Counted from the first letter of the stretch, positions 8,142 to 19,835 are shown. The stretch: DNA of 64,000 nt from Anaerolineae bacterium (GCA_018432315.1 JAHDLB010000007.1:1-64000), one strand, 5' to 3'. Notes: a model not told the origin generated them from the letters alone. Program-made: numbers and translations.

Positions 8142-11100
8142 TTACTTGTTCCTGACCTTGACTTCAGGCACACTGTCACAATGGCCCGGACCAATGATCC
8201 CGTTGTTGAAGGCGTCGAAAGCCGTCATCCAACTCAGTACGGTTTCTTGCTGTTGGGACGTCAGCGCCCGCCAATCCTGCCAGCCGTAGTCCGATAGGAA
8301 CGCGTCGGCGGCGGTGACGGCGGCTGCGATAACTGTACCGTCCGCGCCGCGGGCCACATTCAACTTGGCCGCCAGCAGTTGGGCGTACAGCTTCGTGATG
8401 CCGTTCGACGGATTGCCCAACTTCATGTTCAGGATATCGACGGCTTGTTCGGCACTGGTGACCTTGATGCTCTCGGCCCCGCCCGGCGTGCCCAGCCAGA
8501 GCGGCAGCAGGTCGCTCACCACGTCTTCCTGGGGACCCAACCCCGCGTGGTTCTTCCAGTAGCCAATCGTAGAGGTGCAGCCGTCCCCATCCGAGACGCA
8601 GGGCACCTCGACGTCGACGGCCCACTGCGCGCTACCGGACTGGCCGGTATCCAAGGTCACATAGGAGGCGACGTTGTCGACCACGTAGTCGCCGCAGACG
8701 GGATAGGGCCCAACCTGGTGCGTGTACGTGAAGGTGAACGGCAGAGCGTCAGGCTCCGCGCAGACGACGCCCAGGAAACCCGCCAGGCTGTCCGTGACTT
8801 CCACACAGGCATCGATCACTCCGCCGGGCTGTCCCGACGTGAAGATCACATCCGCCTGCCCGGTGAAGTCTGTCGTGCCGCCCGGAGCCGGGTTTTTCAG
8901 GAAGTCGTACGCGTGATTTTGAAGGGTCGCCGTCGCGGTATTGACCCGCCCGGTGGCGTCCGGCACGGCGCCCTCATAGGTACATTCCAGGGCCTCGTAC
9001 CCGCCCAGGAGGTAGGGGAACGTCACGCCACAATCGACGGACGCCGCCAGGTCGGGCGCTATCACGTCGGTTACGTCGAGCAGCAGCGCTTCCAACGGAG
9101 AGGCGTTGTACACCCAGATCGTGCCTTTGACCGCCCCCGTGGCGGTGCGCGTCGCGTCGAGCGTGACCGTATAGTTCACCGGCGCGGTCTGGTCCGGCGA
9201 CAAGACGAGCTGCGACTGGTCCGCCGACTTGGCGATCGTCCAGTCGTAGGTTTCGGTCATTACCGCCGCTGCGTCCTTGAACACGTCCAGCGCGAAACAT
9301 TCCACGAAGACGGTCGCGCTGACCGACTCGCCCGTCTCCACGATGGTGGCCGTATTGTCGTATTCGAACGCGCCCGGCTCGCTGCAGGTGAACGTGTGCT
9401 CGTAGGTCACCGTGTCGCTGTCCGAGAAGACCCACGACATGCCGTTGCTGTCCACGACCTCGATGGAACTGCCGCCCGCGCCGCCGAAGGCAACCGCTGC
9501 CTGCGCGGTGAAATCCGTCGTGCCGCCGGTGTACGGCATGCCCATATAGTCATAGTCGAAGTTTTGCAGCGTGACAGTGGCAGTGTTCACCCGGTCCGCG
9601 CCATCGGGCAGCTCGGTTTGGTACGTGCATTGCAGGCTGTTGCCGCTAAGCAGAACGAAGGGGAAGGCGACGCCGCAGTCCACCTCTACCGGCAGATCGG
9701 GTGAGATGATATCGGTGACGTCGAGCAGAGTCGCGTCGAGGGGCGAGGCGTTGGTGATCCGGATCGTGCCCTCGACGAAAAAGCCGTCACTGTACGAGGA
9801 CTCTTCTCGGAAGGCGTAGATGGTGTATTGCGACGTCCCGCTGTCCCCCACGAACAGCTCCCAGTAATCGGGGGTTACCGTCTTGTCGATGAACCATTCG
9901 TAGGTGACCCCGCCGGAAGCAGCGGCATCTTTACTGACCTGGAGATCGAAGCAGTTCACGACGACGGTGGCGGTGGCGGTCCGGCCACTCTCCTCGATCG
10001 TGGCGACATTCTCTATATCGTAAATGCCTGGAGCATCGCAGTAGAATGTGTGCTCATACGTCACCGATCCACTTTCGGTAAACGTCCAGGACTGGCCATT
10101 GCTATCCACGACGGTGATAGTGCTGTCCTGTTCCACATAGGTCGCCTGGCCGAAGTCGATGTAAGCCTCGCCGCTGTAGCCGGTCGTGCCGCTGGGCGAA
10201 CCGTTCCCCGAAGCATCGAAAGCCCGGTTCTGGAGCGTGGCCATTGCCGTGTTGGTGCGAGGTGTTTCGTCCGGCAGCATCGCCTGATAGGCGCATTGAA
10301 GCGTTGCGCCACCCGGCAGGTCATACGGGAAGGCCACCCCGCAGTCTACCGCAGCCGGGATATCGGGCGAGATCAGGTCGGAAACGCCCACGAGAGTCGC
10401 CGGGCGCGGAGCCGGGTTGTGCACCCAGATCGAGCCGCTGACCTCGAACGTCATGCCCCCGCTGCCCTCTTCCTTGAGCGCCGTGACGGTGTACTGAGAT
10501 GTCGCGCTGTCCCCCTGGAACAGCCCCCAGCTATCCGGCTCCACCGTTTTTTCGAGCGACCATTCAGGCTGGACCGTCACGGTGGTGTGAGCGTCTTTTT
10601 CCACCGATAGCTGGAAGCAGTTCACCGTGACCGCCGCTTCCGCTGTTTGCCCCGTCTCTTGGATGGTGGCGGTGTTGTACGCGGTATAGTTTTGCGTCGC
10701 GCCATCACACGCGAACGTGTGGTCATACGACACCGACCCGGACTCCGAGAACGTCCAGGACTGGCCGTTGCTATCCACCACGGTTACCGTCTCGCCGGAT
10801 GGCGAGGAACTCCCCGACAGGCTGAAATCGGCTTTGGTTTCGGGGCCAAACGGCTCGCCCAGGTACCCCGAATGGTTGGTGATCGTGACCACGGACTTGG
10901 CCCGGTAAACGGCCCCCTCGACGGGCGCAAACGTGACTTCGTAGGGATAACACCACGACTCGCCGGGTCCTAGAACGGGCTTAGCAGCGGTCGATACGGG
11001 CGCTGATACCAGGTCCTGAAACTGGCCGCTGCCGGTTTTGTATTGGACCACGAGAAAAATCGTCAGTCCTTCGGTGGCGCGTTCGCCTTCGTTGGCCGCG

Positions 11101-11399
11101 CAGACTTCCCCGCGCACCAATCCCGTTCCACCGCCGCCGCCTTCTTTGGTCACCGTGACGGTGTACCGTGACGTCCCCGTGTCACCGGCGAACAGATTCC
11201 AGGCATTTGGCGTAACCGATTTTTCGATCCGCCATTGCGCCGCCCCGGTCGAACTGCCCTCGGCGGTGACCGTCGTGGTGAGGGTTGTGCCGGCCTGCCC
11301 TTCCTGGGCCCATATCGCCCCTTGAGTCAGGCCAAGAGAGATCAGGACGATGACGGCTGTTGCAATGGTGAGTTTTATGGCTGTTCTTGAAAAAAACAT
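8142..11399 (-). CDS. Very large secreted repeat protein with C-terminal GYWKNH domain
   Basis: 1085 aa. Start taken at 11399 because AAAGGAG lies 6 bases upstream and a clear signal peptide follows (MFFSRTAIKLTIATAVIVL, cleavage after WAQ); the in-frame ATG ten codons earlier has no such site. The mature part is built of four repeats of about 220 residues. Each opens with W-x-EK-(S/T)-V-x-P-x-x-W-x-LF-x-GD-x-x-TS-x-YTV, contains ISPDxPxxVDCGVxFP and NTATxTLQN, and three close with VVDSNGxSW and TATIxETG, the style of DUF11-like Ig-fold surface proteins; each repeat carries a few cysteines. The C-terminal 150 residues begin CTSTIGYWKNHAG, a motif common at the ends of secreted bacterial proteins of unknown function. 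No sorting signal or C-terminal membrane anchor is visible. Likely an exported cell-surface or released structural protein; ligand unknown. Confidence 0.8.
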   Translation of the reverse strand: MFFSRTAIKLTIATAVIVLISLGLTQGAIWAQEGQAGTTLTTTVTAEGSSTGAAQWRIEKSVTPNAWNLFAGDTGTSRYTVTVTKEGGGGGTGLVRGEVCAANEGERATEGLTIFLVVQYKTGSGQFQDLVSAPVSTAAKPVLGPGESWCYPYEVTFAPVEGAVYRAKSVVTITNHSGYLGEPFGPETKADFSLSGSSSPSGETVTVVDSNGQSWTFSESGSVSYDHTFACDGATQNYTAYNTATIQETGQTAEAAVTVNCFQLSVEKDAHTTVTVQPEWSLEKTVEPDSWGLFQGDSATSQYTVTALKEEGSGGMTFEVSGSIWVHNPAPRPATLVGVSDLISPDIPAAVDCGVAFPYDLPGGATLQCAYQAMLPDETPRTNTAMATLQNRAFDASGNGSPSGTTGYSGEAYIDFGQATYVEQDSTITVVDSNGQSWTFTESGSVTYEHTFYCDAPGIYDIENVATIEESGRTATATVVVNCFDLQVSKDAAASGGVTYEWFIDKTVTPDYWELFVGDSGTSQYTIYAFREESSYSDGFFVEGTIRITNASPLDATLLDVTDIISPDLPVEVDCGVAFPFVLLSGNSLQCTYQTELPDGADRVNTATVTLQNFDYDYMGMPYTGGTTDFTAQAAVAFGGAGGSSIEVVDSNGMSWVFSDSDTVTYEHTFTCSEPGAFEYDNTATIVETGESVSATVFVECFALDVFKDAAAVMTETYDWTIAKSADQSQLVLSPDQTAPVNYTVTLDATRTATGAVKGTIWVYNASPLEALLLDVTDVIAPDLAASVDCGVTFPYLLGGYEALECTYEGAVPDATGRVNTATATLQNHAYDFLKNPAPGGTTDFTGQADVIFTSGQPGGVIDACVEVTDSLAGFLGVVCAEPDALPFTFTYTHQVGPYPVCGDYVVDNVASYVTLDTGQSGSAQWAVDVEVPCVSDGDGCTSTIGYWKNHAGLGPQEDVVSDLLPLWLGTPGGAESIKVTSAEQAVDILNMKLGNPSNGITKLYAQLLAAKLNVARGADGTVIAAAVTAADAFLSDYGWQDWRALTSQQQETVLSWMTAFDAFNNGIIGPGHCDSVPEVKVRNK
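8640..11300 (-). repeat. Four tandem ~660-bp coding repeats
   Basis: Within the secreted repeat protein, corresponding points of the repeats (the W-x-EKT start) fall near 11235, 10565, 9897 and 9240, a period of about 655-670 bp. DNA similarity is highest in the VVDSNGxSW segment, where the bases around 10777, 10098 and 9444 share long identical stretches. The fourth repeat is the most diverged. Confidence 0.75.
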
Positions 11400-11646
11400 T
11401 CGGTTCTCCTTTCCAATCCCCGCGTTCATTAGGAAAACCGGTTACGCAGCGCCAATCTTTCGCTTTCGTTAATCATACTTTTGTACTATACCAACGGAAA
11501 CCTCGGGCACGGTGCCCCTTGAAATCGACCGGCGAGACGTTTGTCAGGAATTCTTAACAAACCCATCCTCATTCGGGTGTTTATATGCCTAACCAGATGA
11601 TGTATCTTTTGTATACTAGTTTATGCTGGGTTAGGAGATTTCTGGT
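11400..11646. promoter_or_regulatory. Divergent promoter region
   Basis: 247 bp separate the repeat protein (minus) from the amidohydrolase (plus). The sequence is much richer in A and T than its surroundings. Candidate -10 elements include TATACT-like sequence near 11610-11620 for the plus strand (TTGTATACTAG) and TAGTACAAAAG near 11470-11485 read on the minus strand. No precise promoter is claimed. Confidence 0.45.
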
Positions 11647-13035
11647 ATGCAGACCATTCTCATCAAGAACGCTCGCTATCTCATCGCATCACTTCCGTTC
11701 GACATCCTCGAAAACGGCGCCGTCTTCGTCGAGGGGAACCGCATCAAGGCCGTCGGCAGCTCCCCCGACCTCGAGCGCCGGTACGAAGCGGATGTCGTCA
11801 TCGATGCCAGTGACAAGCTGGTGATGCCCGGTTTGGTGGACGCTCACAATCACGTGGGCGAATGTCACATGTTCACCCTGTTCGGGTTTCTGGACTCGCC
11901 CCTGACGGGAATTGGCGACGCCCTGGATCGCATTGTGTGGCCGGCCTGGTGCTGGATCCCGCAAGAAGCCGCCTACGACCTGGAAATGCTGGGCTTCATG
12001 CACCTGTTGAAGTCCGGCACGACCACAGTGCAGGACTGCTTCATGTGGCCGGACGAGGCTGGTCGCGCGGCGGTTGATTCCGGCTTGCGCGTGGAGAATG
12101 CCCCGACCCTGGTAACCAGCTTGCGGCTGAAGGACTCCAGCGGGCCGGAGGATGATCTGGCGCGGACCGAAGCCGCCATTCAGAAGTGGCACGGCGCCGC
12201 CAATGGGCGCGTGACGTACCGGGTCCACCCATCGGCCACCTACAACTGCCACGAGTGGTTTCTCAAGGAGTGCGTGAATCTAGCCAACCAGTATGGCGTG
12301 GGCATTGCCACGCACCTGGCCGAATCGGTCGACGAGTCCCGGCGCGCGCGCGAGGTGTGGCCCCAGGGCGAAGTGCGCCGCGCCTACGAGCTGGGCTTGA
12401 TGGGCCCCAAAAGCCTGTTCTTCCATAGCTGCGTTCTGGACGACGACGAGATCGCGCTCTATGCGGAGACGGGATCGTCGGCGGCACACTGTCCACCCAC
12501 GAACTCGATGCTGGGGAACGTGGCGCGCGTGCCGAAGATGCTGGCCGAAGGCGTGAACGTGGGGCTGGGCACCGATATGCCGACCCACGACATGTTCAAC
12601 GCCATGCGAGCCGCGTCGCAGCAGCACGCCATCATGCCGCGCGAACACCGGGGGCTGCTGCCCTGGACCCCGCTGGAGATGGCGACCGTCAAGGCGGCCA
12701 GGGCGCTCAACCTCCAGGACGATATCGGCACGCTCGAGCCCGGCAAGAAGGCCGACATCATCACGCTCGACCTGGCCCGCAACACGCGCCTCTTCCCCCT
12801 GATCCCGGAAGTGCTGGTGACGTTCATCACCGTCAACGGCACGGGCGCCGACGTGGCGGATGTCATCGTCGATGGCGAGGTGCTCATGCGCGATCGAGAA
12901 CTGCTGCATCTCGACGAGCAGGCCATCATGGCGCGAGCACAGATGTGGACCGACGAGTTCCTGGCGTATTACCGGGCAAAGGTCGAGCGAGGCGAACCGC
13001 TGGTCGAACACATCCACGACGAATTCCAGCCGTAA
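11647..13035 (+). CDS. Amidohydrolase, SsnA/TrzN/MtaD-like metal-dependent deaminase or hydrolase
   Basis: Cytoplasmic TIM-barrel hydrolase of the amidohydrolase superfamily, 462 aa, subgroup that deaminates or dechlorinates ring substrates such as guanine, S-adenosylhomocysteine-type nucleosides or triazines; the true substrate is not predictable. N-terminal beta domain with IKNARYLI, then GLVDAHNHVGECHMF, where the first metal pair usually read as HxH is here H-N-H. Further metal/catalytic residues lie in ATHLAESVDE (H, E), FFHSCVLDDDE (H) and GLGTDMPTHD (D). The C-terminal LEPGKKADIITLD strand closes the beta domain. Start supported by TAGGAGATTTCTGGT before ATG. The gene stands alone between a divergent promoter and a convergent terminator. 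Confidence 0.88.
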   Translation: MQTILIKNARYLIASLPFDILENGAVFVEGNRIKAVGSSPDLERRYEADVVIDASDKLVMPGLVDAHNHVGECHMFTLFGFLDSPLTGIGDALDRIVWPAWCWIPQEAAYDLEMLGFMHLLKSGTTTVQDCFMWPDEAGRAAVDSGLRVENAPTLVTSLRLKDSSGPEDDLARTEAAIQKWHGAANGRVTYRVHPSATYNCHEWFLKECVNLANQYGVGIATHLAESVDESRRAREVWPQGEVRRAYELGLMGPKSLFFHSCVLDDDEIALYAETGSSAAHCPPTNSMLGNVARVPKMLAEGVNVGLGTDMPTHDMFNAMRAASQQHAIMPREHRGLLPWTPLEMATVKAARALNLQDDIGTLEPGKKADIITLDLARNTRLFPLIPEVLVTFITVNGTGADVADVIVDGEVLMRDRELLHLDEQAIMARAQMWTDEFLAYYRAKVERGEPLVEHIHDEFQP

Positions 13036-13069
13036 ATCGCCCTCTCCCCATGCCCGGCGGATGGTGAAT

Positions 13070-13104
13070 CAAAACGGGGCTGTCGCAGAGCCTGACAGCC
13101 CCGT
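13070..13104 (-). terminator. Bidirectional hairpin terminator between convergent genes
   Basis: Perfect 11-bp stem ACGGGGCTGTC (13074-13084) with 13094-13104, 9-base loop. On the minus strand it is followed by TTTTGATTC, so it best terminates the small minus-strand gene ending at 13176; the hairpin also sits 39 bp past the amidohydrolase stop. Confidence 0.75.
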
Positions 13105-13175
13105 GCGTTGGAATTGCCCCGCAGCTTCGACACGGCGCATGCTCCCCGCCTACCGGCCCGGCAGCCGTTGGCTCA

Positions 13176-13718
13176 CTACCCCCACATGACGTGAATGACC
13201 GTGCTGTCGCCCCCTTCGTCGTGCCGCCGGGTCGCCTCATCGTATTTCACGGTGAACGGGGTCCCTTTGGGCAGAAACCGCCGCGCAAAGCCATACGCCG
13301 TTCCATATTCGAGATCGTCGGGATAGGGAACGCGCACGATGAGCCGGATGTGTTTGTCAGCGACTTTTTCCGTTGCGACCGATCCCACATTGCCGCGATG
13401 CTGCATTTGATACACGTCGTTGATGGCAAACAGGATATCTTCGAGCGAGAGCTGTTCTGCGCCGGGCGGTAGGACGGCAGTCTCGGAAACCGCGGTGCCG
13501 ATAGCCACCATGTTGAACATGGCGTTGCTCTGCTCGGAGAGTTCGCTCAGAATGTCGAGCCACTGCTGCAGCGGGTACCACCGGTCTGGATCGATGCGGG
13601 TCAGGCCGTGCTTCTCCAGAACGGGCAGGATGTCTTCCTTGTTCACGTTCTGAACAAACGAGAGCAGGTTGTATCCAATAACCTCCGCATTAGGATCCGG
13701 GCTAATATAAGTCGTCAT
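13176..13718 (-). CDS. Conserved-looking protein of unknown function
   Basis: 180 aa, soluble, no signal peptide; not recognised. Start fits: GAAGGAGATAAGTAT precedes ATG 13718. The N-terminal half is helical, with VNKEDILPVLEKHGLTRIDP followed by a tryptophan-rich turn (DRWYPLQQWLDILSEL), a pattern reminiscent of small helical sensor proteins that bind a cofactor or a vinyl-type ligand, but no haem or metal ligand can be singled out. The C-terminal half is beta-rich (HIRLIVRVPYPDD, FTVKYDEATRRH, DSTVIHVMWG). It is flanked by the hairpin at 13074-13104 and by its own AT-rich upstream region, so it is transcribed alone. Function left open. Confidence 0.6.
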   Translation of the reverse strand: MTTYISPDPNAEVIGYNLLSFVQNVNKEDILPVLEKHGLTRIDPDRWYPLQQWLDILSELSEQSNAMFNMVAIGTAVSETAVLPPGAEQLSLEDILFAINDVYQMQHRGNVGSVATEKVADKHIRLIVRVPYPDDLEYGTAYGFARRFLPKGTPFTVKYDEATRRHDEGGDSTVIHVMWG

Positions 13719-13974
13719 ATACTTATCTCCTTCGGAAGAAAAGGGCCACTGTCAATATATATACGCGATTATCGAGAACTTATCAACCGTGCAAAAGTCC
13801 CGCTTCCAGCAGGACCCCTCTCCGGCGGGATTGAGAGTGACAACAGCCCCGCCTGTCGCACCTTGCGCCGGCGTTCAGAAACCAATCTTTCCCATCCTGC
13901 GTATCTATTGCAGGACCGCACCTTCTATTCAATCGTTGGTCCCCATCGCCGCTATCGTGATTGAAGGAAAACAC

Positions 13975-14922
13975 ATGGCCCAATTCGACGTAATCTTCGG
14001 CACAGGCCCACTGGCGCGCTCCGTCATGCGCGCCTTGCTCCAGCGGGGTCGCGTGGTGAAGATGGTCAACCGATCGGGCACCCGCCCGGCAGATATCCCT
14101 GCCGAGGTCGAGATCGTCGCTGGAGACGCCTTCAACGTCGATTTCACCCGCGCTGCTACCCAGGGCGCGACCGCGGTCTTCCAATGCGCGCAGCCCGCCT
14201 ATCACCAGTGGGTCACGCACTTCCCGCCCCTGCAAGCCACCATCCTGGAAGGCGCAGCCGCCAGCGGGGCCAAGCTCATCGTCGGTGAAAACCTGTACAT
14301 GTACGGCGACACCGGGGGCGCGCCCATGCACGAGGACCTGCCCTACGCCACCCAAACCCGCAAGGGTAAGGTGCGTGCCGCCATGGCGAACGCCTTGCTG
14401 GAAGCGCACCGCGCCGGAAGGGTGCGCGTAGCCATCGCTCGCGGCTCGGACTTCTATGGGCCCGGCGTGCTCGAATCCGGCCTCGGTGCGCGAACGCTCG
14501 TGCCGCTCTTGCGCGGCAAGCCCGCCGAGGTCTTTGGCGCGCTGGACCTGCCACACACCTTCACCTACATCAACGACTTCGGGGAAGCGATGGCGATCCT
14601 GGCCGAACGCGAGGATGCTCTCGGGCAGGTCTGGCACGTGCCCAACCCGCCCACCCTGACCCAGCGTGAATTGCTGACGCTGTTCTTCGACGAGGCCGGT
14701 CTGCCGCCGAAATTCACGGTAATGGGCCGGTTCAAACTGATGCTCGGCGCGCTGTTCATCCCGGCTGCCAGGGAGGCACGCGAGATGATGTACCAGTTCG
14801 AAAAACCGTTCCCGGTAGATTCCGGCAAGTTCGCGCGAGCGTTTGGTGACATCGCCACCCCGCACGAGAAAGCGGTCAAAGAAACGATCGCCTGGTACCG
14901 GGAGTTCCTCAGGGTCCACTAG
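13975..14922 (+). CDS. NAD-dependent epimerase/dehydratase family protein (extended SDR)
   Basis: 315 aa, cytoplasmic. Start at 13975 is chosen because GAAGGAAAACAC precedes it and the Rossmann beta strand begins at once (MAQFDVIFGTGPLARSV); the open frame upstream to 13789 lacks such a site. The glycine motif is GTGPLARS, close to the extended-SDR GxxGxxG. NLYMYG stands where the family has its catalytic Tyr region, but the YxxxK pair is not in its usual form; ATQTRKGKVRAAM follows instead. The latter half (TFTYINDFGEAMAIL, HVPNPPTLTQRELL) is the substrate domain of NAD-dependent epimerase-like proteins. It may be a reductase or an atypical epimerase. It is preceded by AT-rich DNA and followed by a 229-bp gap. 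Confidence 0.8.
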   Translation: MAQFDVIFGTGPLARSVMRALLQRGRVVKMVNRSGTRPADIPAEVEIVAGDAFNVDFTRAATQGATAVFQCAQPAYHQWVTHFPPLQATILEGAAASGAKLIVGENLYMYGDTGGAPMHEDLPYATQTRKGKVRAAMANALLEAHRAGRVRVAIARGSDFYGPGVLESGLGARTLVPLLRGKPAEVFGALDLPHTFTYINDFGEAMAILAEREDALGQVWHVPNPPTLTQRELLTLFFDEAGLPPKFTVMGRFKLMLGALFIPAAREAREMMYQFEKPFPVDSGKFARAFGDIATPHEKAVKETIAWYREFLRVH

Positions 14923-15151
14923 CCGCACGGTGAGCGTGCCCAACAGAACACCGGGCCGTGTCGCAACCGGTAGACGGCCCGGGTCGATCTCTCTGCCGGG
15001 CAATGGCTCGCGCTTCCCCCTGGATCCCCCACGACTGCCACGCGCACATTTATCCGGTCATTGGACACCGATCACAATGTATCTTATACTTCCAAGCACA
15101 GAATCTATTTACTCTAGATAGTCCTTCATATAATAACTACTGAGGTATCAA
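14923..15151 (+). promoter_or_regulatory. AT-rich leader of the beta-propeller gene
   Basis: The last 100 bp before 15152 are strikingly AT-rich (TATCTTATACTT, CATATAATAACTAC), unlike the flanking genes. TATAAT-like sequence lies at about 15130-15135; GAGG followed by TATCAA gives the ribosome binding site. An exact -35 cannot be assigned with confidence. Confidence 0.45.
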
Positions 15152-17791
15152 ATGAAAGTATGTACACGCTTTGTCATCGTGCTTGTCGTTCTGTTATCGA
15201 CTATGCCACTTCTTCAGGTGCGGGCTGAAGGCGATGTTGAGCCCTGGCCCTTTGTCTACTACTATTCATATTGGACCGGATCGTGGATCATCGAACGCGC
15301 CGATGGCTCGGACGGATTCGCCCTGGGGGCAGGTCTCAACTGCGGCAGAATTGTAGATGCCGACTGGTCTCCTTCGGGACATTGGCTGCTCTGGCACTGC
15401 AGCAACCGCGATATTGATTTCACCAACCGCTGGATTGCGGTGAGCGCTGACGACAGCCAGCGGGTAACAGCACTGGACCTGTTTAAGGACCTACGTGACG
15501 ACTACGCATCCGCCCAATGGTCGCCCACCGATGATCTCGTGTTGGTCAACACTCTCGTCCGTCCCCCGGCTACCGATCAGGCCCCCGAGTGGGGACCAGG
15601 GCTGTACGTCATCGACGCAAATCAAGATGCCATAGCGCTCGAAGTCACTTTTGACACGCCCATTGACCGGGCCGAATGGTCACCGGATGGGCGTTTTGTT
15701 CTGGCATACAGCCTGGAGTCAATCGATGAAGCAACCGATCAGATCGCGATCATTCCGGTCAATGGTGATCCGCCGTTTACCCACCAGAAGGTGAAACAGC
15801 AAACGCAGCACAGCTACTACGACATGCATTTCATCTGGACGCCCGACAATCGCCTGGTTGACCAGCTCCACGATACGGGCCAACTGGTTTTTGAAGATCT
15901 GAGCACGGGAGCGCGTGAAGAACTCCCCTTTACATCTACGCCGTTGAGCCGTGTTTGGTACAGCCCGGATGGCCAATATGGGCTCATTTACGCCGGGCCG
16001 GAACTATGGCTTCATACGGTCTCCACTAACACGCTCGTGCAGATCGTTGACAATGCCATTGAATTTTCGTATTCAGATGATCCCTTCATGGATGCACAAC
16101 CCAGTTTCCAGTTCCCCAATTGGTCGCCAGATGGCAGCCGTGCATTGTTCGCGACTCAGGATGGGCAGGTTCAGTGGCTGCATGCAGATGGACGAATCAC
16201 GGCGCTCAACCTGCCGCCTGCTGACGGCTCCCCGGATCAACTTCCGCGCGTACAGTGGGGAGGCGATATGGCGTTCATTCTGTGGAACAATATGGTCTAC
16301 ATCTATGATCTCGTCACCGAAAGTGTCCAAGCCACATTTACCGAACGAGATACCTCTGTCTATTATCAGGACGAGCCGCCGGTGCAGGATGCACAAGTCT
16401 CGCCTGATGGGCGCTACATGGCACATACGCCAGGTTTTTTCGGCTACACTGTCTGGGATTGGCGCCGTGATGCCGAGGTTCACCTCACACCTAACCCCTC
16501 CATCGCGGATTCCGAGCGGGCATGGCATTATCAGGCGCATTGGCATCCCAACGGAGACGTATTGTTTCTTTCTGAAGGCGTTGATCTGGCGGGCCCCGGC
16601 CTGAGCCGTTGGTCGGTTGCATCGGCCGATGGGCAACTGATCCGCGCGCTGTCCAGTACTGTTAGTGCAGGCGCACCGCAGGCCCTGCCCGACCGGGTCG
16701 ATACGTCGTTTATCCCCCCGTCAACGGATCCCCTCGTGCCTGGACCATCGCTGCAGATTGCCGGACAGGATATCCATCCCGGCATCCTGTCGTGGAGTCC
16801 CGATGGCCGCTTTCTGGTATCAGCGCGTACCACCAAACCCTGGCAGTACAGCGGAGCATGTACCGGCGGCGACCCGGCGCACCTCTACGATGTAGCAACC
16901 GGCCAGTTGGTGGCGGAATTCCCATTCGAGAGTTGTGGCTGCGGGACCACTCCAGATACGGTCCCCGATGATCGTTTCAGAGATGCTTACCTCTTGTTCC
17001 ATGACGATGGCGCTGGTCTCCAGTCCGCCCAACTCGCTGGGTATAGTGGATACCCGGTAGGATTTGCCTGGCCACAGGCGGACCATAACACAACCCTGGC
17101 AATCGCGACCTACCAGTGTGGTAAGTACGTGCTGATACTCTGGGATTTTTCCACCGATACCGTCTTGGCCGAATATGAAGGCGTTAGCGCTATCGCTTTT
17201 GCGCCCGATGGCACGCAAGTGGCGCTCGGGCATGCCGATGGGAGTATCAGCCTGGCGGCATATCCTGAGATCGACCAGCAGACTGCGTTCGCTACCCTGC
17301 CAACACGTATCGCGCATCTGGTTTTCAGTGCCGACGGATCACGGCTGGCTGCGGCCTCGATCAACGACACTTATCGTGAAATTGATGGAGAGTTGTCGGT
17401 CTGGGATACTGCTAGCGGCACCGCCTTCTTCCACACCACACCCAACCTTGCGACGGATACGCTGGACATCACGCCCGACGGCACAACGCTAGTCATCGCT
17501 GGGCAGGAGACCTACCGGTGCGTTGACTCCGCCAGCAAACCGCCCACCATGATCGACGCCACCTCCGGAGAAGCGCTCGGCGAACCGAATATCAGCCTGA
17601 CGGCTGTCGCAGTCAGCCCCGATGGACGCTTTCTGGTGGGTACCGGCTGCGGCCTGGTGGTGTGGGACAGTCGCACGCTCGACGTGACAAATCGCTTTCT
17701 GGGCAACGGCATCAATGTGATATGGAGTCCCGATGGGTCGAAGCTGGCGACAGCAACCCGGTTTGGCATCTATGTGTGGGACATGCCCTGA
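15152..17791 (+). CDS. Secreted WD40-type beta-propeller protein
   Basis: 879 aa. Signal peptide MKVCTRFVIVLVVLLSTMPLL then VRAEG. The mature protein is a chain of WD40/TolB-like blades marked by WSPxGxW and SPDGR(F/Y)(L/M) turns (DWSPSGHWLLW, WSPDGRFVLAY, NWSPDGSRALF, SPDGRYMAHT, WSPDGRFLVSA, SPDGRFLVGT, WSPDGSKLATA), probably two propellers. No catalytic motif, lipobox or anchor is visible. It is a paralogue of the minus-strand gene at 34723-37116: both open with a (F/Y)(V/I)YYY motif then I/VVERxDGSDxxxL and DWSPSGxW. Both genes look less GC-rich than their neighbours. Role unknown; extracellular binding or scaffold function is the usual inference for such propellers. Confidence 0.83.
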   Translation: MKVCTRFVIVLVVLLSTMPLLQVRAEGDVEPWPFVYYYSYWTGSWIIERADGSDGFALGAGLNCGRIVDADWSPSGHWLLWHCSNRDIDFTNRWIAVSADDSQRVTALDLFKDLRDDYASAQWSPTDDLVLVNTLVRPPATDQAPEWGPGLYVIDANQDAIALEVTFDTPIDRAEWSPDGRFVLAYSLESIDEATDQIAIIPVNGDPPFTHQKVKQQTQHSYYDMHFIWTPDNRLVDQLHDTGQLVFEDLSTGAREELPFTSTPLSRVWYSPDGQYGLIYAGPELWLHTVSTNTLVQIVDNAIEFSYSDDPFMDAQPSFQFPNWSPDGSRALFATQDGQVQWLHADGRITALNLPPADGSPDQLPRVQWGGDMAFILWNNMVYIYDLVTESVQATFTERDTSVYYQDEPPVQDAQVSPDGRYMAHTPGFFGYTVWDWRRDAEVHLTPNPSIADSERAWHYQAHWHPNGDVLFLSEGVDLAGPGLSRWSVASADGQLIRALSSTVSAGAPQALPDRVDTSFIPPSTDPLVPGPSLQIAGQDIHPGILSWSPDGRFLVSARTTKPWQYSGACTGGDPAHLYDVATGQLVAEFPFESCGCGTTPDTVPDDRFRDAYLLFHDDGAGLQSAQLAGYSGYPVGFAWPQADHNTTLAIATYQCGKYVLILWDFSTDTVLAEYEGVSAIAFAPDGTQVALGHADGSISLAAYPEIDQQTAFATLPTRIAHLVFSADGSRLAAASINDTYREIDGELSVWDTASGTAFFHTTPNLATDTLDITPDGTTLVIAGQETYRCVDSASKPPTMIDATSGEALGEPNISLTAVAVSPDGRFLVGTGCGLVVWDSRTLDVTNRFLGNGINVIWSPDGSKLATATRFGIYVWDMP

Positions 17792-17951
17792 CGCAGGCGG
17801 GAGCCCATCAGGCTTTTGGACCGTCACGACACAATCCGGCACAGCGGGTACAATGGGCGAGTGCACACAGGCGCACGGGGAAAATTCGAGGCGCCATCCT
17901 GCGTGCATGGTGAACGCCCGTTGATTCGGGCCTACGGAGAACGGAGACGTG

Positions 17952-19835
<1,884 letters not shown>

